A DNA stretch of 64,000 nt from Euryodendron excelsum. Lineage: Eukaryota; Streptophyta; Magnoliopsida; Ericales; Pentaphylacaceae. The notes beneath the pieces were generated by a model, which made no database searches, had not been told where the DNA came from, and saw only the letters and a list, made by a program, of their open reading frames with translations. Positions 23,402 through 33,814 of the stretch are shown here, in pieces. Location of the stretch: positions 25,032,818-25,096,817 of the forward strand of contig CM065379.1 in assembly GCA_033060915.1 (NCBI GenBank), read 5' to 3'. The first letter of the stretch is position 1. The number at the start of each line of letters is the position of its first letter. The translations under genes and the position numbers were made by a program.

Positions 23402-24625
23402 ATGGCTTCCGAAGAAGACCATGCCGTCTACGGCGAAGAAGACCTCGACGAAGACGAAGACGACGATAGTGAAGAGGAGGACCTCAACCTTCCCACCTCC
23501 AACGCTCCCCTAGGAGAACTCGACGATGATGTCGACGACGACGTCGAAGAAGAAGACGACGACGACACTTCCTCCTCCAATCTGGCAGCCTCCGCTGGTG
23601 AGGTCACAGTTGCCGTCGCCGGCGTCACCAACGGTGAGCTCGCTACCTCCACCCAGGGCGTCACCGTCGCCGATTCTCTCACCGATCCAAAGCGTAAAGG
23701 GATCGAGGACGTCACGATCGCCGCCGTTGTAGAGGAGAAGAAGCCGCTGGCGGCGATGGACGAGTCCCGGAAGTTGTTTCAACGGCTGTGGACCGACGAG
23801 GACGAGATCGAGCTGTTGCAGGGGTTCCTCGACTACACGACGCAGCGAGGGGGGAGCAATCCGTCGCACCAGCACGACACGACGGCGTTCTACGATCAGA
23901 TTAAGAGCAAGCTACAGCTTGATTTCAACAAGAACCAGTTGGTCGAGAAGCTGAGGCGGCTGAAGAAGAAGTACCGGAACGTCTTGAGTAAGATTCGTTT
24001 GGGTAAAGATTACGTGTTCAAGAGCCCCCACGATCAGTCCACTTTCGAGATCTCTCGCAAAATCTGGAGTGGCGACGTCGTCCCCGGCGGAGCAGGCGGC
24101 GGCGGCGGCGGCGGCGGCGAAGAAGGCCGATTGGAAGACGAAGAATTAAACCCTAACCACCCTCATTCGTACGATCACAATAATAACGGTGTCGATGCCA
24201 ATAGTTCGGAGAAAAAAGCTTCAAGGCCGAGAAAACGATCAAGAGGAGTGAAAGCTGATGAAAAACCCCAATTCAATCAACAAACTGTAACTCCAACTGC
24301 GACTTCGATTCCGAACTTGATCGAGGAGACAGTGAAGAGCTGTCTAACCCCATTGTTTAAGGAGTTGCTTCATAATGCAATGAATGGGCCGTGTGGTTCG
24401 CGGGGCTTCGGAGGGGTGGGGGTATCGAATCCGATGCCTTTGAGTTTTGGGTGTCCTCCGGCTTCAGCATTGAATTTTACTACTACTGGTGGTGGTGGTG
24501 ATATGATGGATGACAAGTGGAGGAAGCAACAGATATTGGAGTTGGAGGTATATTCGAAGCGGCTAGAGCTGGTGCAGGATCAGATTAAGTCAGCGTTGGA
24601 GGAGCTGAGGTCAACCGGAAGTTGA
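23402..24625 (+). CDS. GeBP/STOREKEEPER-like transcription factor (DUF573)
   Basis: A single uninterrupted exon of 407 codons. Residues 11-56 are very acidic, in two Asp/Glu clusters. The GeBP/DUF573 DNA-binding domain spans about 126-223, opening FQRLWTDEDEIELLQGFLDY, with KLRRLKKKYRNV in the middle and FEISRKIW at the end; it is a non-canonical Myb/trihelix-like fold. A glycine run (230-239, GGC codons) and an NLS-like RPRKRSRG (275-282) follow. The C-terminus (about 370-403) has regularly spaced Leu/Val in a likely coiled coil, as in family members that dimerise. Length and lack of introns fit the family. Members act in the nucleus in hormone, trichome or sugar responses; this one's role is unknown. 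The start is the first ATG after the TATA box and precedes the acidic region. It looks intact. Confidence 0.95.
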   Translation: MASEEDHAVYGEEDLDEDEDDDSEEEDLNLPTSNAPLGELDDDVDDDVEEEDDDDTSSSNLAASAGEVTVAVAGVTNGELATSTQGVTVADSLTDPKRKGIEDVTIAAVVEEKKPLAAMDESRKLFQRLWTDEDEIELLQGFLDYTTQRGGSNPSHQHDTTAFYDQIKSKLQLDFNKNQLVEKLRRLKKKYRNVLSKIRLGKDYVFKSPHDQSTFEISRKIWSGDVVPGGAGGGGGGGGEEGRLEDEELNPNHPHSYDHNNNGVDANSSEKKASRPRKRSRGVKADEKPQFNQQTVTPTATSIPNLIEETVKSCLTPLFKELLHNAMNGPCGSRGFGGVGVSNPMPLSFGCPPASALNFTTTGGGGDMMDDKWRKQQILELEVYSKRLELVQDQIKSALEELRSTGS

Positions 24626-25430
24626 CGAGAGTTTGGCTCTCTCTTTCTCTCTCTCTCCATGTGAGTACGCAGTAGCAGCAGCAGCAGCAGTAAGTGTTTT
24701 TGGAGTTTTTCTATTTTTAGTTCATAAATTTGTTGGTCATTTGATCAAATGGTGAATACTATAGTGGTAATTGAAGTTTTTTTTTTTTTTTTTTTTTTTG
24801 GTTTATGTAACTTTTTTAACAGTTGTTGGAGTAATGATTTCTATTTGCTCAGTTTTGGATAGTTTGGTCAAGTTCCTTAACTCTGTGCAGAGAAATGTGT
24901 GGGGGATGAAATGATGTCAAAAGGCTTTAGACTTTACGTCGTCACAAGTTTTATATGGTCTGAATTCATGTTCCTGATGCCTTTGCTGCTACACTGGAAT
25001 TGAAGGATTGGTATCTATCGACCCATGTTTTCTGTAAGAGTACTTCATTTTATCAAAATATTTGTTGGCTCTGATGGCGAGTGGCATCGTGGGTGGCATG
25101 ATTTTTGTGGTGGAATTTTTTGCATCACCCTTTTTGGAGGCATGCATATTTAGATGTTGCGGCTTGTGGACTGTAATTGATGATCATCTTGGAGGGTAGT
25201 GGCTTGACACAGAAAGGGGACTGTTAACTGCTTATCTATTTATTTTGAATGTAATTTGGCATTTTTGTTGGCTTGACCCTGATTGAGACTGCAATGACTT
25301 CAGGCCTTCTAATTATAAGTGTCTTGAGTTACGCATGTCGTTAGCTTTGTTGTTAAGTTTGAGTTGTCTTAGTCAGTGTTCTTGCTGTGATTTGGGTCTA
25401 GAAAGGTTTGTAAATCTATTTTTTATGTGT
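24626..25430 (+). other. 3' flank of the GeBP-like gene, possible UTR intron
   Basis: CT repeats and (CAG)n follow the stop. A GTAAGT donor at 24690 and a TTAACTCTGTGCAG acceptor ending at 24890 could bound a 201-nt intron in the 3' UTR; it would contain a 23-T run (24777-24799). No second gene is seen. The intron is a guess from splice consensus only. Confidence 0.3.
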
Positions 25431-25439
25431 TGTCTGGGT

Positions 25440-26200
25440 ATAGTAATTTATGCAAGAGAGGTTGGTGATGAGCATTCAATGTGCAATGAATGTCTTGAAT
25501 GTCTTATCAATGGAGAATGAAGGTTCCCTTTATATAGGTGAGGGAAGTATTTCATGATTGGCCATTCAGTTGTCGAGATTTTTGGTGATTGGCTACTCGG
25601 ACCTGAGACGGAGCCTTTCGTTGATTGGCTCCTCAGTTTGGAGCTCCTCGAAGACCGACATTCTGAATGTCAACTCTGTACCTGTGTAGCAACAATAATT
25701 CAGTGATTCAGACGTTCAGGCATTAAATACGCTTTATCGTTTGCTTGGAGATCCCTCTCTCTCTAAGACCGGCCGGAGGGGCAAGACTCCTCGGCGAGCC
25801 CTCAACTCTAACCTCCAATCCACTTGTCTCCTGTTGATCCCGCGTGGAGGTCCCTAGGTCCTGCTCCCAACCTAGGTTATGGAGAATAAGTCATGGAGAA
25901 TTATACTAAGTATGGAGATGTGCTCGGCGGCGAGATTTCATGGCCGAGCCAGGAGGTGCTGAGCGCGAAGCCATGACGCGGAGGAGGTGCCCTGAGGTCA
26001 CTTGTAGGCGAGGGATTCTTGATGTCTTATCTCGGAGGAGGCGCTCTTCGCGCTATCCTCGGTGAATGAGCTGTCTTGGTACACACGTCGCCTCAATAGG
26101 CTGCTACGTGGAGCCAAGCGTAGGAGAAGGAGTGGTGAATTGCTGGAGTGTCCTCTTACAAAGCAGAGTTGGACACTTATACCTACAATTATCATTGCTA
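25440..26200. mobile_element. Possible GC-rich LTR fragment or solo LTR
   Basis: A block with GC content higher than its neighbours, a promoter-like CCCTTTATATAGG at about 25526, and an end resembling many plant LTRs (GGACACTTATACCTACA near 26188). No clear ends or target duplication were found, so this could also be a degenerate gene exon. No long reading frame is supported. Confidence 0.3.
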
Positions 26201-26291
26201 CAATCTTGAGAAGGATGACAAATTGAAGATTGTAGGAACAGTAACAAGCAGTGGCATACCTTTGAAGATAGTTTCACTGATTTGATACAAC

Positions 26292-26297
<6 letters not shown>

Positions 26298-26347
<50 letters not shown>
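26298..26347. repeat. (GA)n microsatellite
   Basis: About 25 uninterrupted GA dinucleotides. Confidence 0.95.
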
Positions 26348-26349
<2 letters not shown>

Positions 26350-26756
26350 CCAAAGTGAAAATAGAGGAAGTGTTTAGATAGAGGGCCATAAGGGTGAAGT
26401 GTTCCAAGGATTTTTGGTCTGGAGCTGTTCCATTTAATGGCAGCATATTCAGTTCTGTTCAGCATTATTGCAAGTAGAGAGTCGGGTTGAGAAATGTTTT
26501 TGTGGCTGGATTCAGTCCCTTTGGGCCATTGATATTTGGGGGTTGGAAAATGTTGCAGCGCTCTTTGAGGAGCTTTACCCGTCAGATATGAAAATTGAAA
26601 ATTGTGTTACTGTCCCCTAATGAAGTTCATGCTTTTTTGGCCAGTATAGGATGGGGATTCTTTTGCTTCATCAAAGGTTTCATTCTTTTATTTAGCTGAT
26701 AGCAATGTAGTCTGTTGTGGGTCATGGTTTGAAGCGGGCAATCGTAGCAATGAGCT

Positions 26757-27137
26757 TTGAAAGGTCTCTTGGCCTGTTCATGCTGTACCAGTGTTTATGT
26801 GGATCAGACAAGAAAATTGGAGTGGAGACAAGCTTTTCTTAAGAAGAAAAGTGTTCTGAGAATGAAAATCTTATTAGAGTTGGGAATTACCTTTTCTGAA
26901 GAACAAAAGATGTTATATGAGAATTTCATATGGCTGCTGAGGTTGCTTCCAGATAGTGCCATGAGATCTGTCCCTTCAACATTTCGAGTTTTGTTAAGGC
27001 GTTGTCACTTCTCGGTAGGTTTACCTCCTTTGTATGTAAGTTGTACTTCTGCATTTTTACTTCAAGTAATAATATATACATATATATATATATATATTTT
27101 ATGTAATTTTATTTCTCAATTTCTTTTTTACTCTTGA
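26757..27137 (+). other. Orphan open frame of 126 codons, unlikely coding
   Basis: I recognise no domain. The first part (to about 27020) has fairly ordinary composition, and a GTAGGTTT donor-like site occurs at about 27016. The C-terminal part translates an AT microsatellite (27070-27098), which argues against the full frame. It could be an exon of an unrecognised spliced transcript or a piece of non-coding RNA. Confidence 0.2.
27070..27098. repeat. (AT)n microsatellite
   Basis: About 14 AT dinucleotides with one CA interruption. Confidence 0.9.
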
Positions 27138-27199
27138 CAAAACGGTGTAGGATCTACATTAATAAATTCATGTTGAACTCAATTCACTTGTATTTTTGT

Positions 27200-27420
27200 C
27201 CCTTAAGTTTTGTTTGGTATAATGGAATAGAATGATTATTCTCACTTTCATTCACATCATTTTCTTTTAAGTCATTAGTTAAAGTTGGAATGGTGTTTCC
27301 CTAAGAATGGTCATTGTCGTGTTTTGTTAGAATAATCATTTCCTCTTTTAAGAGTAGGAATGATCATTCTATTTATAAAATAAAATTTGGTAATATTTTT
27401 GTTGTCAAATTTTTTCAAAA
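27200..27420. mobile_element. Possible MITE with imperfect terminal inverted repeats
   Basis: The left arm TTTGGTATAATGGAATAGAA pairs roughly with the right arm around 27350-27400. The strongest shared inverted block is ATAGAATGATNATTC. AT-rich and about 200 bp. The ends are not exact and no target duplication is certain. Confidence 0.3.
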
Positions 27421-27559
27421 AATAAAACATGTTTGGTATAAAAAAATTTAATTTTTATGCTAATAAAAAATAATTTTAATAAGTCGAAAAATTTTGAAAA
27501 AAAATTACTTATGTTTTTTTATATTTGTTTTTAAAACAAATTTTCTTCCCTTGTCATCC

Positions 27560-27775
27560 GTTATTACCACAATCACTGTTGCTGTCGCCGCCACCATCAC
27601 CCATCAACCACACTCGCTGCACCGTTACCATCACCACCTGTCATCACTCGCTGCCATCATTCACTAACAACCACTGCCACCACCATAGTGACCCACCAAT
27701 CACCCTGGCTGCCATCACCCACCACCATCATTCACCAACCACCACCTGTCGCCACTACCACCGCTAACTGCTGTC
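27560..27775. repeat. CAC/ACC-rich trinucleotide-like tract
   Basis: A degenerate run of CCACCATCACC-type triplets. The open frame across it (27525-27767) is His/Pro/Thr-rich only because of the repeat. Confidence 0.65.
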
Positions 27776-27918
27776 ATGGTATCCATTCAGTTAAATTTAT
27801 TCAAACTTAACATTCATAACATCAAAAGTCCCAAAATAAAATATTCACTGTCAACAAGTTAGATGAAGTTAAAGTTAAAATAAAAATTATTACATAAAAT
27901 GCCTTGGAAGTATGAAGG

Positions 27919-28236
27919 TAATGTTTGATACTCGAGAAAAGAAAGGGAAGAGAAAGAAAACTCATTGCTTTGTAATTTAGGAGGGAAGTGAGAGTTAATT
28001 TCTGTGCACTTTCTTTTTGTTTTCCTTTCTCTTTCTCTTTCTCTTTGAGTAGTGATACTATTAGTTTTCTTTCTCCTACCTTGCAATTTCAAATGAGGGA
28101 AAGTGATTTTTATCTTACTTTCCTCTCATTTTCTTTTTACATTAAACAAAAGAAAGAAAATTATTTTCTCTTCGTTTTCAATCTCATTTCATTTCATTCT
28201 TTTCCTTACACTTTCACAAGTATCAAATAGAGCCAT
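27919..28236. mobile_element. Candidate MITE (about 320 bp)
   Basis: The left end TAATGTTTGATACTCGAGAAA and the reverse complement of the right end (GGCTCTATTTGATACTTGTGAAA-like) share TTTGATACTNGNGAAA. The interior is purine-rich in the left half and pyrimidine-rich in the right half, giving long partial self-complementarity. No reading frame. Probably hAT- or Mutator-type, but the target duplication was not resolved. Confidence 0.45.
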
Positions 28237-28239
28237 AAT

Positions 28240-29750
28240 TATACATTCTATCTATATTAAGTAGTTCATGTAGGGAAACATCTTCAAATTTCTACAAGTT
28301 AAAATACAACTTCTAAACATTTACAAAAAAATTTAAAACGTAAACCTCAAATCAATGCCCGCAAATATTCATAGTACACAAAGTCATATAAATATCACAC
28401 TATCTTCCCAATAAAAATATAAATGAGCAATTAATAAATAAATAAAATTCAACCATTGAACCAGTGCAAAGTGCAAATGGGAACTATTCCCTCGGAAGCA
28501 CAATTTTACAAAAATTTGTGACAGGAGGAGGGCTTTTAAAATTCGAATTTCTAAATTTCAAACTTCACCTAGAAAATCTAATTTTTCTAATTTTTTTTTC
28601 GAATTTGAATGGCTGTTTTAACTTCAATTCACAAACAAAACTAACACAAAACAAAACAAAAATACAACATGAGAATGCATAATAATTATAGTTATTCATA
28701 TTTTAACAACATAATCCAAAAAATCTTTCATTGCAATAAAAGAATAAACTCTTAAAGGAAACCCTTACCAGTGAGCACCGTGGCTGGCACCAGCACCGTC
28801 GATGAGCAACACAAGGGTGGATGGATGTTTGGGGAGGTTCGAGCAGCTGAGAAGGCACACACCACACGTTTAGTCCACAATGCAGGGCTCACTCAAAACC
28901 CTAACTCCAGAATACCTACTCTATGTTGCACTCAACCCTACTGACCGATCAAGAACATTGACATATTGAGGATCTTTCATTAGCCGTTGGGACCTCTGAG
29001 AGAGAAAGAGTTAAGAGTTCAGACAGAGTGCTTAGAGGGAAGGACTGATTGCGCAAGTGAAAAGAGGAGCGGTTTGATTCGTACGCATGTACGCATAAAA
29101 GTTTTTCTAGCTTTGATGCTTTTGTAAGTATTAAAACTAAAAACTTTTTTACAAATTATGCTTTCCGTTCTTAAAAACTAAAACCATCATTGGTAAATTT
29201 TTTAATTGACAACCGAACATGCACCAATTAAAGAAGGTAAAGCAAATGAAAAAGGTTCTATCTGAATATGGATTTGAACTAAAATGAGCTAAACCCAATC
29301 AAACTAAAAAATCTAAAAGATGTAAATAAATTAAATAGATAAAAGGAGAGATGAACTACCAAGATTTGACGGAAATCTTTTTTTTTATTTTTTTATTTTT
29401 TGCACAATAGTCAATATTTTAACTGTATCTCTTATTTGATATCCGATTAAGTTAATTCAAGAGACATTCAAAAGCTAACTTAACGACCTACGATTCTTTC
29501 AGAAATACAAAATTTCAAATTCTAATGTTTACTAGCTAAAAACAGCGCTCAATCAAAGGCTAAAAATGTAGAATATTTTTCTATGCGCATTTCTTCACCC
29601 TAAAATAGTAAACCTCTAAACAAAAGAAAGTATAATGACGCAAGATCGCTAAAAGAGAATATAAATGAATAAATAAATAAAGATAATAAGTTTTTTAAAA
29701 CAACTAGTTGAAAGGTTTGGTAAATTTGAATCTAATTTGTTTTCTAATTA
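28240..29750. other. Unassigned AT-rich intergenic sequence
   Basis: No supported gene. A more GC-balanced patch at 28770-29080 (around CACCGTGGCTGGCACCAGC) could be a remnant of an exon or transposon, but no match was recognised. Just before 29750 the sequence becomes internal or PBS-side DNA of the next element. Confidence 0.35.
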
Positions 29751-29752
29751 AA

Positions 29753-30300
29753 TCCCCAGCAATGACGCCAAAATTTGTTATGATAATTTTAATGCTTGCA
29801 AGCACACGAATCATATTGAAGTATAAGACAGTCAATGCGAGATCAATCCCACACGGACTTGTGAAATTTTAGAAAGTTAATTAAAATAAATCTAGTTCAC
29901 CCTAACCTAATTGATAAATCTTGAGTTTGTTTAACTAATCTAGCAATGAGCAAAAATAAATAAATAGCAAAATAGACAAGTAAATAATTAATCTAGCAAA
30001 TAATTATAAATTGATGAACTAGATTTATTTTAATTATAAATAGAAATCAAATTAAGATGACTACATTTTTCATAGATAACTCCTGGTTAGAACGTTTCCT
30101 CTCTGCTTTTATATCTCAATCCACAACAAAATTAACAAATTAAATAAATAATTAACAACTACATAACATAATTAAAAGATAAAAATATATAAATTATGTG
30201 AGTTATCACTCACATTTCCATCACACCAATACCTTCCCACAGACCAATTAGTCCTTATTCCTCTTCAATTCATTTGTTCATTTACTGACTACTAAGAAAT
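29753..30300 (-). mobile_element. Athila-like LTR remnant with tRNA-Asp PBS
   Basis: At 29753-29771 the plus strand reads ATCCCCAGCAATGACGCCA. On the minus strand this is a PBS like TGGCGCCGTTGCCGGGGA, complementary to plant tRNA-Asp and typical of Athila and some other Gypsy elements, with about three changes. The minus-strand LTR 3' end (ATCATAACA) follows at 29776 and extends right as AT-rich sequence for about 500 bp. The LTR's other end is not defined; the PR-10 pseudogene begins near 30303. Coding parts are absent. Confidence 0.5.
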
Positions 30301-30302
30301 CA

Positions 30303-30865
30303 TCACTTACGATAGGGAGATCACTTCCTCAATCCCTCCAGCCAAGATGTTCAAGGCCTTTTGTCCTTGATGCCTATAACCTCGTCCCCAAAATCTTGCC
30401 ACAGGCCATTAAGAGTATTGTGGAAACCCTGGAAGGAGATGGAGGGGCTGGAACCATCAAGCTGCCACTTTTGGTGAAGGCTTGTTTCTATCACCATTAT
30501 TGTGTTCATCTTTGGGACATAGCTATGCAAAACCTTTTTTGTTTTTTTCTTTTCTTCTTCCACAGGTTTTATGTTTAGCCGCATTTAGCTGCATGAATTT
30601 ACTATTAATGTAACCATACAAATAGTTATTGGAGTGACATTTTCTTGATTCACGTTTCCCATAAGAAAACTAATACGAAGGCAGCCAATTCAAGAGTGTA
30701 AAGCAACGCGTTGATGGGATTGACAAAGAGGATTTCACCTACAGTTGCAGCATAATTGAAGGCGATGGTTTGATGGGTTAATTAGTAGGAATCAATCTCT
30801 TATGAGATCAAAAATCACGGCTACCCTCCCCTGATGGAGGATCCATCCGGGCAAAGAAAGGCATC
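30303..30865 (+). pseudogene. PR-10 / Bet v 1-like pseudogene
   Basis: Translation in shifting frames gives the PR-10 N-terminal strand ([19 protein letters not shown], from 30306), then [18 protein letters not shown] and the glycine-loop region [10 protein letters not shown] (30365-30465). After an intron-sized gap at the family's conserved intron position, [20 protein letters not shown] (30695-30760) follows. The remainder (YEIK, SPDGGS-like pieces to about 30865) is broken. Lesions: no start codon (sequence diverges just before 30303, beside the Athila-like LTR), a one-base insertion near 30360, another shift near 30470, a premature stop after EGDGLMG (about 30778), and loss of the C-terminal helix. 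PR-10 proteins are small cytosolic ligand-binding proteins with stress-linked expression. Confidence 0.85.
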
Positions 30866-31045
30866 TGGAATGTTCGACCTCTTGGCAAATCCTGCTGCCT
30901 AAAACTAATGGATCTTATAGTGCCGACTCATGTGCTATGAGTAGTGTACTAATTTGTATTACTAAATTGAGGGGTGGCTATCAGTTTTCTCATATATTCG
31001 CATTGGGTGCTTAGTTGGAGTCAAATAAAATTAAAAGGCGACTAT
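30866..31045. other. Short flank between PR-10 pseudogene and E2
   Basis: Nothing recognised. The last five bases, ACTAT (31041-31045), would be E2's target duplication; its partner would lie beyond the right edge of the window. Confidence 0.4.
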
Positions 31046-33814
31046 TGTCACACTCCAGTTTTTTGCACTCGAAGAAACACTAGTTAAAAAGACACGGTAC
31101 TCTCTCAATAGAACTCATCATTCTAGAAGGACGAGTGCAACTAGATTTGAACTAGAAATTGATTTGTATAAGGGCTTTTGAAAAACTTTGGAGTTATCAC
31201 CTAACTTTGTGAAGGTGAGTTAGGTTACCTAACACTAAGTACAATCTAAAGATTAAACTTAGGATTTTTGAAAAGATTTTTTGAAAACTTTCTCAAGAGA
31301 GGGTTTTTGGAGAAAACAAGTTATTTGACAACCTTTGAAAAGATTTAAACACTTTTTGAAATATGACTCCAGTTTTGGTCTCTCGAAAATAGTGATTCTA
31401 GGTTCAGAGGTTGATTACGTATAGGGAAGATGCACTAGGCTATCACCTTATCATATATTTGTGGTACCTACATGTCTTTTCAGTTTATATTCATTCATTT
31501 AGAATCTTCAATTATCCAATGTCTAATTATATCTACTTTGAAAAGAATTTTGAAAAGAGGTTTAATATGATGGATAACATGCAAGTACAAAAAAATGATT
31601 TGATTTTGAAAACAGATTTAAAGGGAGGATTTGAAATTTGAAAGAGGTTGTAGGAATTCAAAACTTGAAAAATGATATGGAATTAGAAACTTGAAAAAGG
31701 TTGTGATCGCACCCATGAGTGTTGTCTACGCATCCCTTTGTTGGGAATCAGGTTAGTCGTAGTTTGGACTTGGTGTCCGATTGAAAATAGACACTTTGAG
31801 GTTTTTGGAAAGTTTGATTTGAAAATATTTAATTTGAACCTTGATTGGAAGATTTGAAATTGAATTTTGATTTGAAATCGAACTTGAAGTTGACTTTGCA
31901 ATAAAACTTGAACTTGGAATTAAATTTTGAAAATAGACCTTGTACTTGTTTTGAAAAGTTTGAATTGAATTCCAAAATTATCTTGAATTCAATTGGAGCT
32001 TGAAAATCATCTTGATTTAGATTTAGAAAAGGGGTGAAGCCTTCTAACTTAAGGTTAGGGTTGAACTAGAGCTTAGACATCCTAAGACTTGGGTAACCTA
32101 GGGTTAAAGCATACAATTGAAATAAGAAGGTTTGATTTTAGAAAGTTGGATTTCAGAAAAGTTTTGAATTAAGAAGGCTCTAAATTAGAAAAGTTCCCAA
32201 TTAGAAAAGTTTTGAATTAGGAAAGTTCCATTTTAGAAAATTTTCTTTTTTAAGAAAGAGTTGATTTTTGGAAAGATTCGAATTTGGAAAGGTTTGAATT
32301 TAGAAAGATTTGGAAGTTTAAAATTTAGAAAGTTGAAAATTGGAAAGGTTTAAAATTATGAAAGATTTAATTTCTATTTCTTAAAGTAGAAGATTGGATT
32401 TTGTTTACTAAAATAGAGGATTTGATTTGGTTTCCTATTTGGAAAAGATTTGATTTGAATTGAAATTGGAAATCTTTAGCTTTAGAAGTCTTGAATTTGC
32501 AAATTTATGATTTTATGTAGGAAAATATTTTAGAAAGTTCTGATAGAAAGTCATGATTTTAAAAAAGGATTTAGGGTTTCCTAATTATGGATTCTAGGGC
32601 TTGACTTGGATTTTAAGACAAAAAATTTTTAGAAAGTAGATATTTGAAAAAAGTTTTTAGGAAGTAGATTTGCAAAATCATTTAGAAAGAGGTTTGAATA
32701 TAGACTTTTACAAGTCTCTTGATTATTTTACTTTCCTAAAACGATTTTAATCGTGAAAAGATTAGAACCATTTTAGGGTTGTGATTTTGATAACAACTAT
32801 GTTTTGAAATATGGATCATAATGATCATATTGAATATAACACTTTCTAAAAACAACCCTAACTATAGAATGGTTAGAATCATCATAGGAGTGTGGTTTCG
32901 AAAACAACTTGGGTTTAAACCCAAATTTAGACCTTGATGATTATATTGAATGTAACACTTTCCTAAAATAACCCCAACCATGGAATAGCTAGAATCATCC
33001 TGGAATTGTGATTTTGAAAACAAGTTTGAATGAAGGACGTTTTGAATGCAAGTTTGAATACAATGCATGAATATGATAACCACAATGCAATAGGGTCGTG
33101 AACATACAAAGTTAGGATTCACCACATAATCAGGGGGGCCGAACCCACACCATCTTAGGTCGAACTTAAAGAAAGCCCCCAGCACAGTGACCTTCAACAA
33201 GTCTTCCTAGGCATGAACCAAGAAATCCCTTATTTCAAACTTGCAAAAAGAGGAGGTAGAAGATGGGGGTTAAAATAGAAGAGAACCCAAGCAGGTTAGG
33301 AAAGAGAAGAGAGAGGGGGAATCGCATGAACTAAATTAAAAATCTGCCTTGTCTCTTTATTTTACTTTGCTTGCTTTGTTTTCTTCACCTTAAGAGCTTT
33401 GAAGATACAACACTTGATCTTCAATAGATGCTTAGAGGCTTGTATTTGAGTGTATAGATTGTATGGAGACTAGGGTTTGAGTATTTGGAGGCTACGGTTT
33501 GAGAAGGCTTGAGAGAATTGGAATTTTGAGGGAATTTGAGCTCTAGGGGCAAAAATGTCATTTTGTACCAGGTTTGTCAGAATGGACTCGGCATGATTCA
33601 AAAATATATTAGAAGGTTGGGAATACTGTTAGAAGTGTCTCTAGAAGATAACTAGTTTGATACCTAAAGCCGGTGTGGTTACCGGAGGCAATCGGAAGCC
33701 TAGGGGCAAAATGATCATTTTGACCAGATGGTCTTGGAATTAATCCAAAACCGATTGGAAGGCACTTGAACATGCCGGATTGACGTTGGGACAATCTTGG
33801 AAAGGTGGGCTTAC
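31046..33814 (-). mobile_element. E2 3' LTR, part 1 (U5 and part of U3)
   Basis: Begins (LTR 3' end) at 31046 with TGTCACACTCC on the plus strand, and continues to 33814 where E3 is inserted; it resumes at 57758. No PBS adjoins 31046, so it is the outer end of a 3' LTR. U5 is mixed: a short telomere-like piece (32040-32110) followed by the purine-rich array (32110-32700). Near 33545 the sequence jumps from the block after the R region to a U3 block that in L5 lies about 540 bp farther on. The TATA box and surroundings are therefore deleted. Total LTR length is about 3.65 kb. Confidence 0.85.
33810..33814. repeat. Target site duplication of E3 (left, CTTAC)
   Basis: Identical partner at 57758-57762. 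Across the two flanks the E2 LTR reads continuously (GGTGGGCTTAC-CGC...GGACTTAGG), as in L2 and L5. Confidence 0.92.

Noticed and set aside
23428..23875. Minus-strand and other-frame open readings overlapping the GeBP-like gene (Ser-rich, Val-rich)
   Set aside because: They are shadows of the acidic and repeat-rich codons of the real gene; no domain and no context of their own.
27525..27767. His/Pro/Thr-rich 80-codon frame
   Set aside because: Translation of a CAC/ACC-rich degenerate repeat.
28770..29080. GC-balanced patch as an exon of an unknown gene
   Set aside because: No open frame with recognisable similarity and no convincing splice pair.
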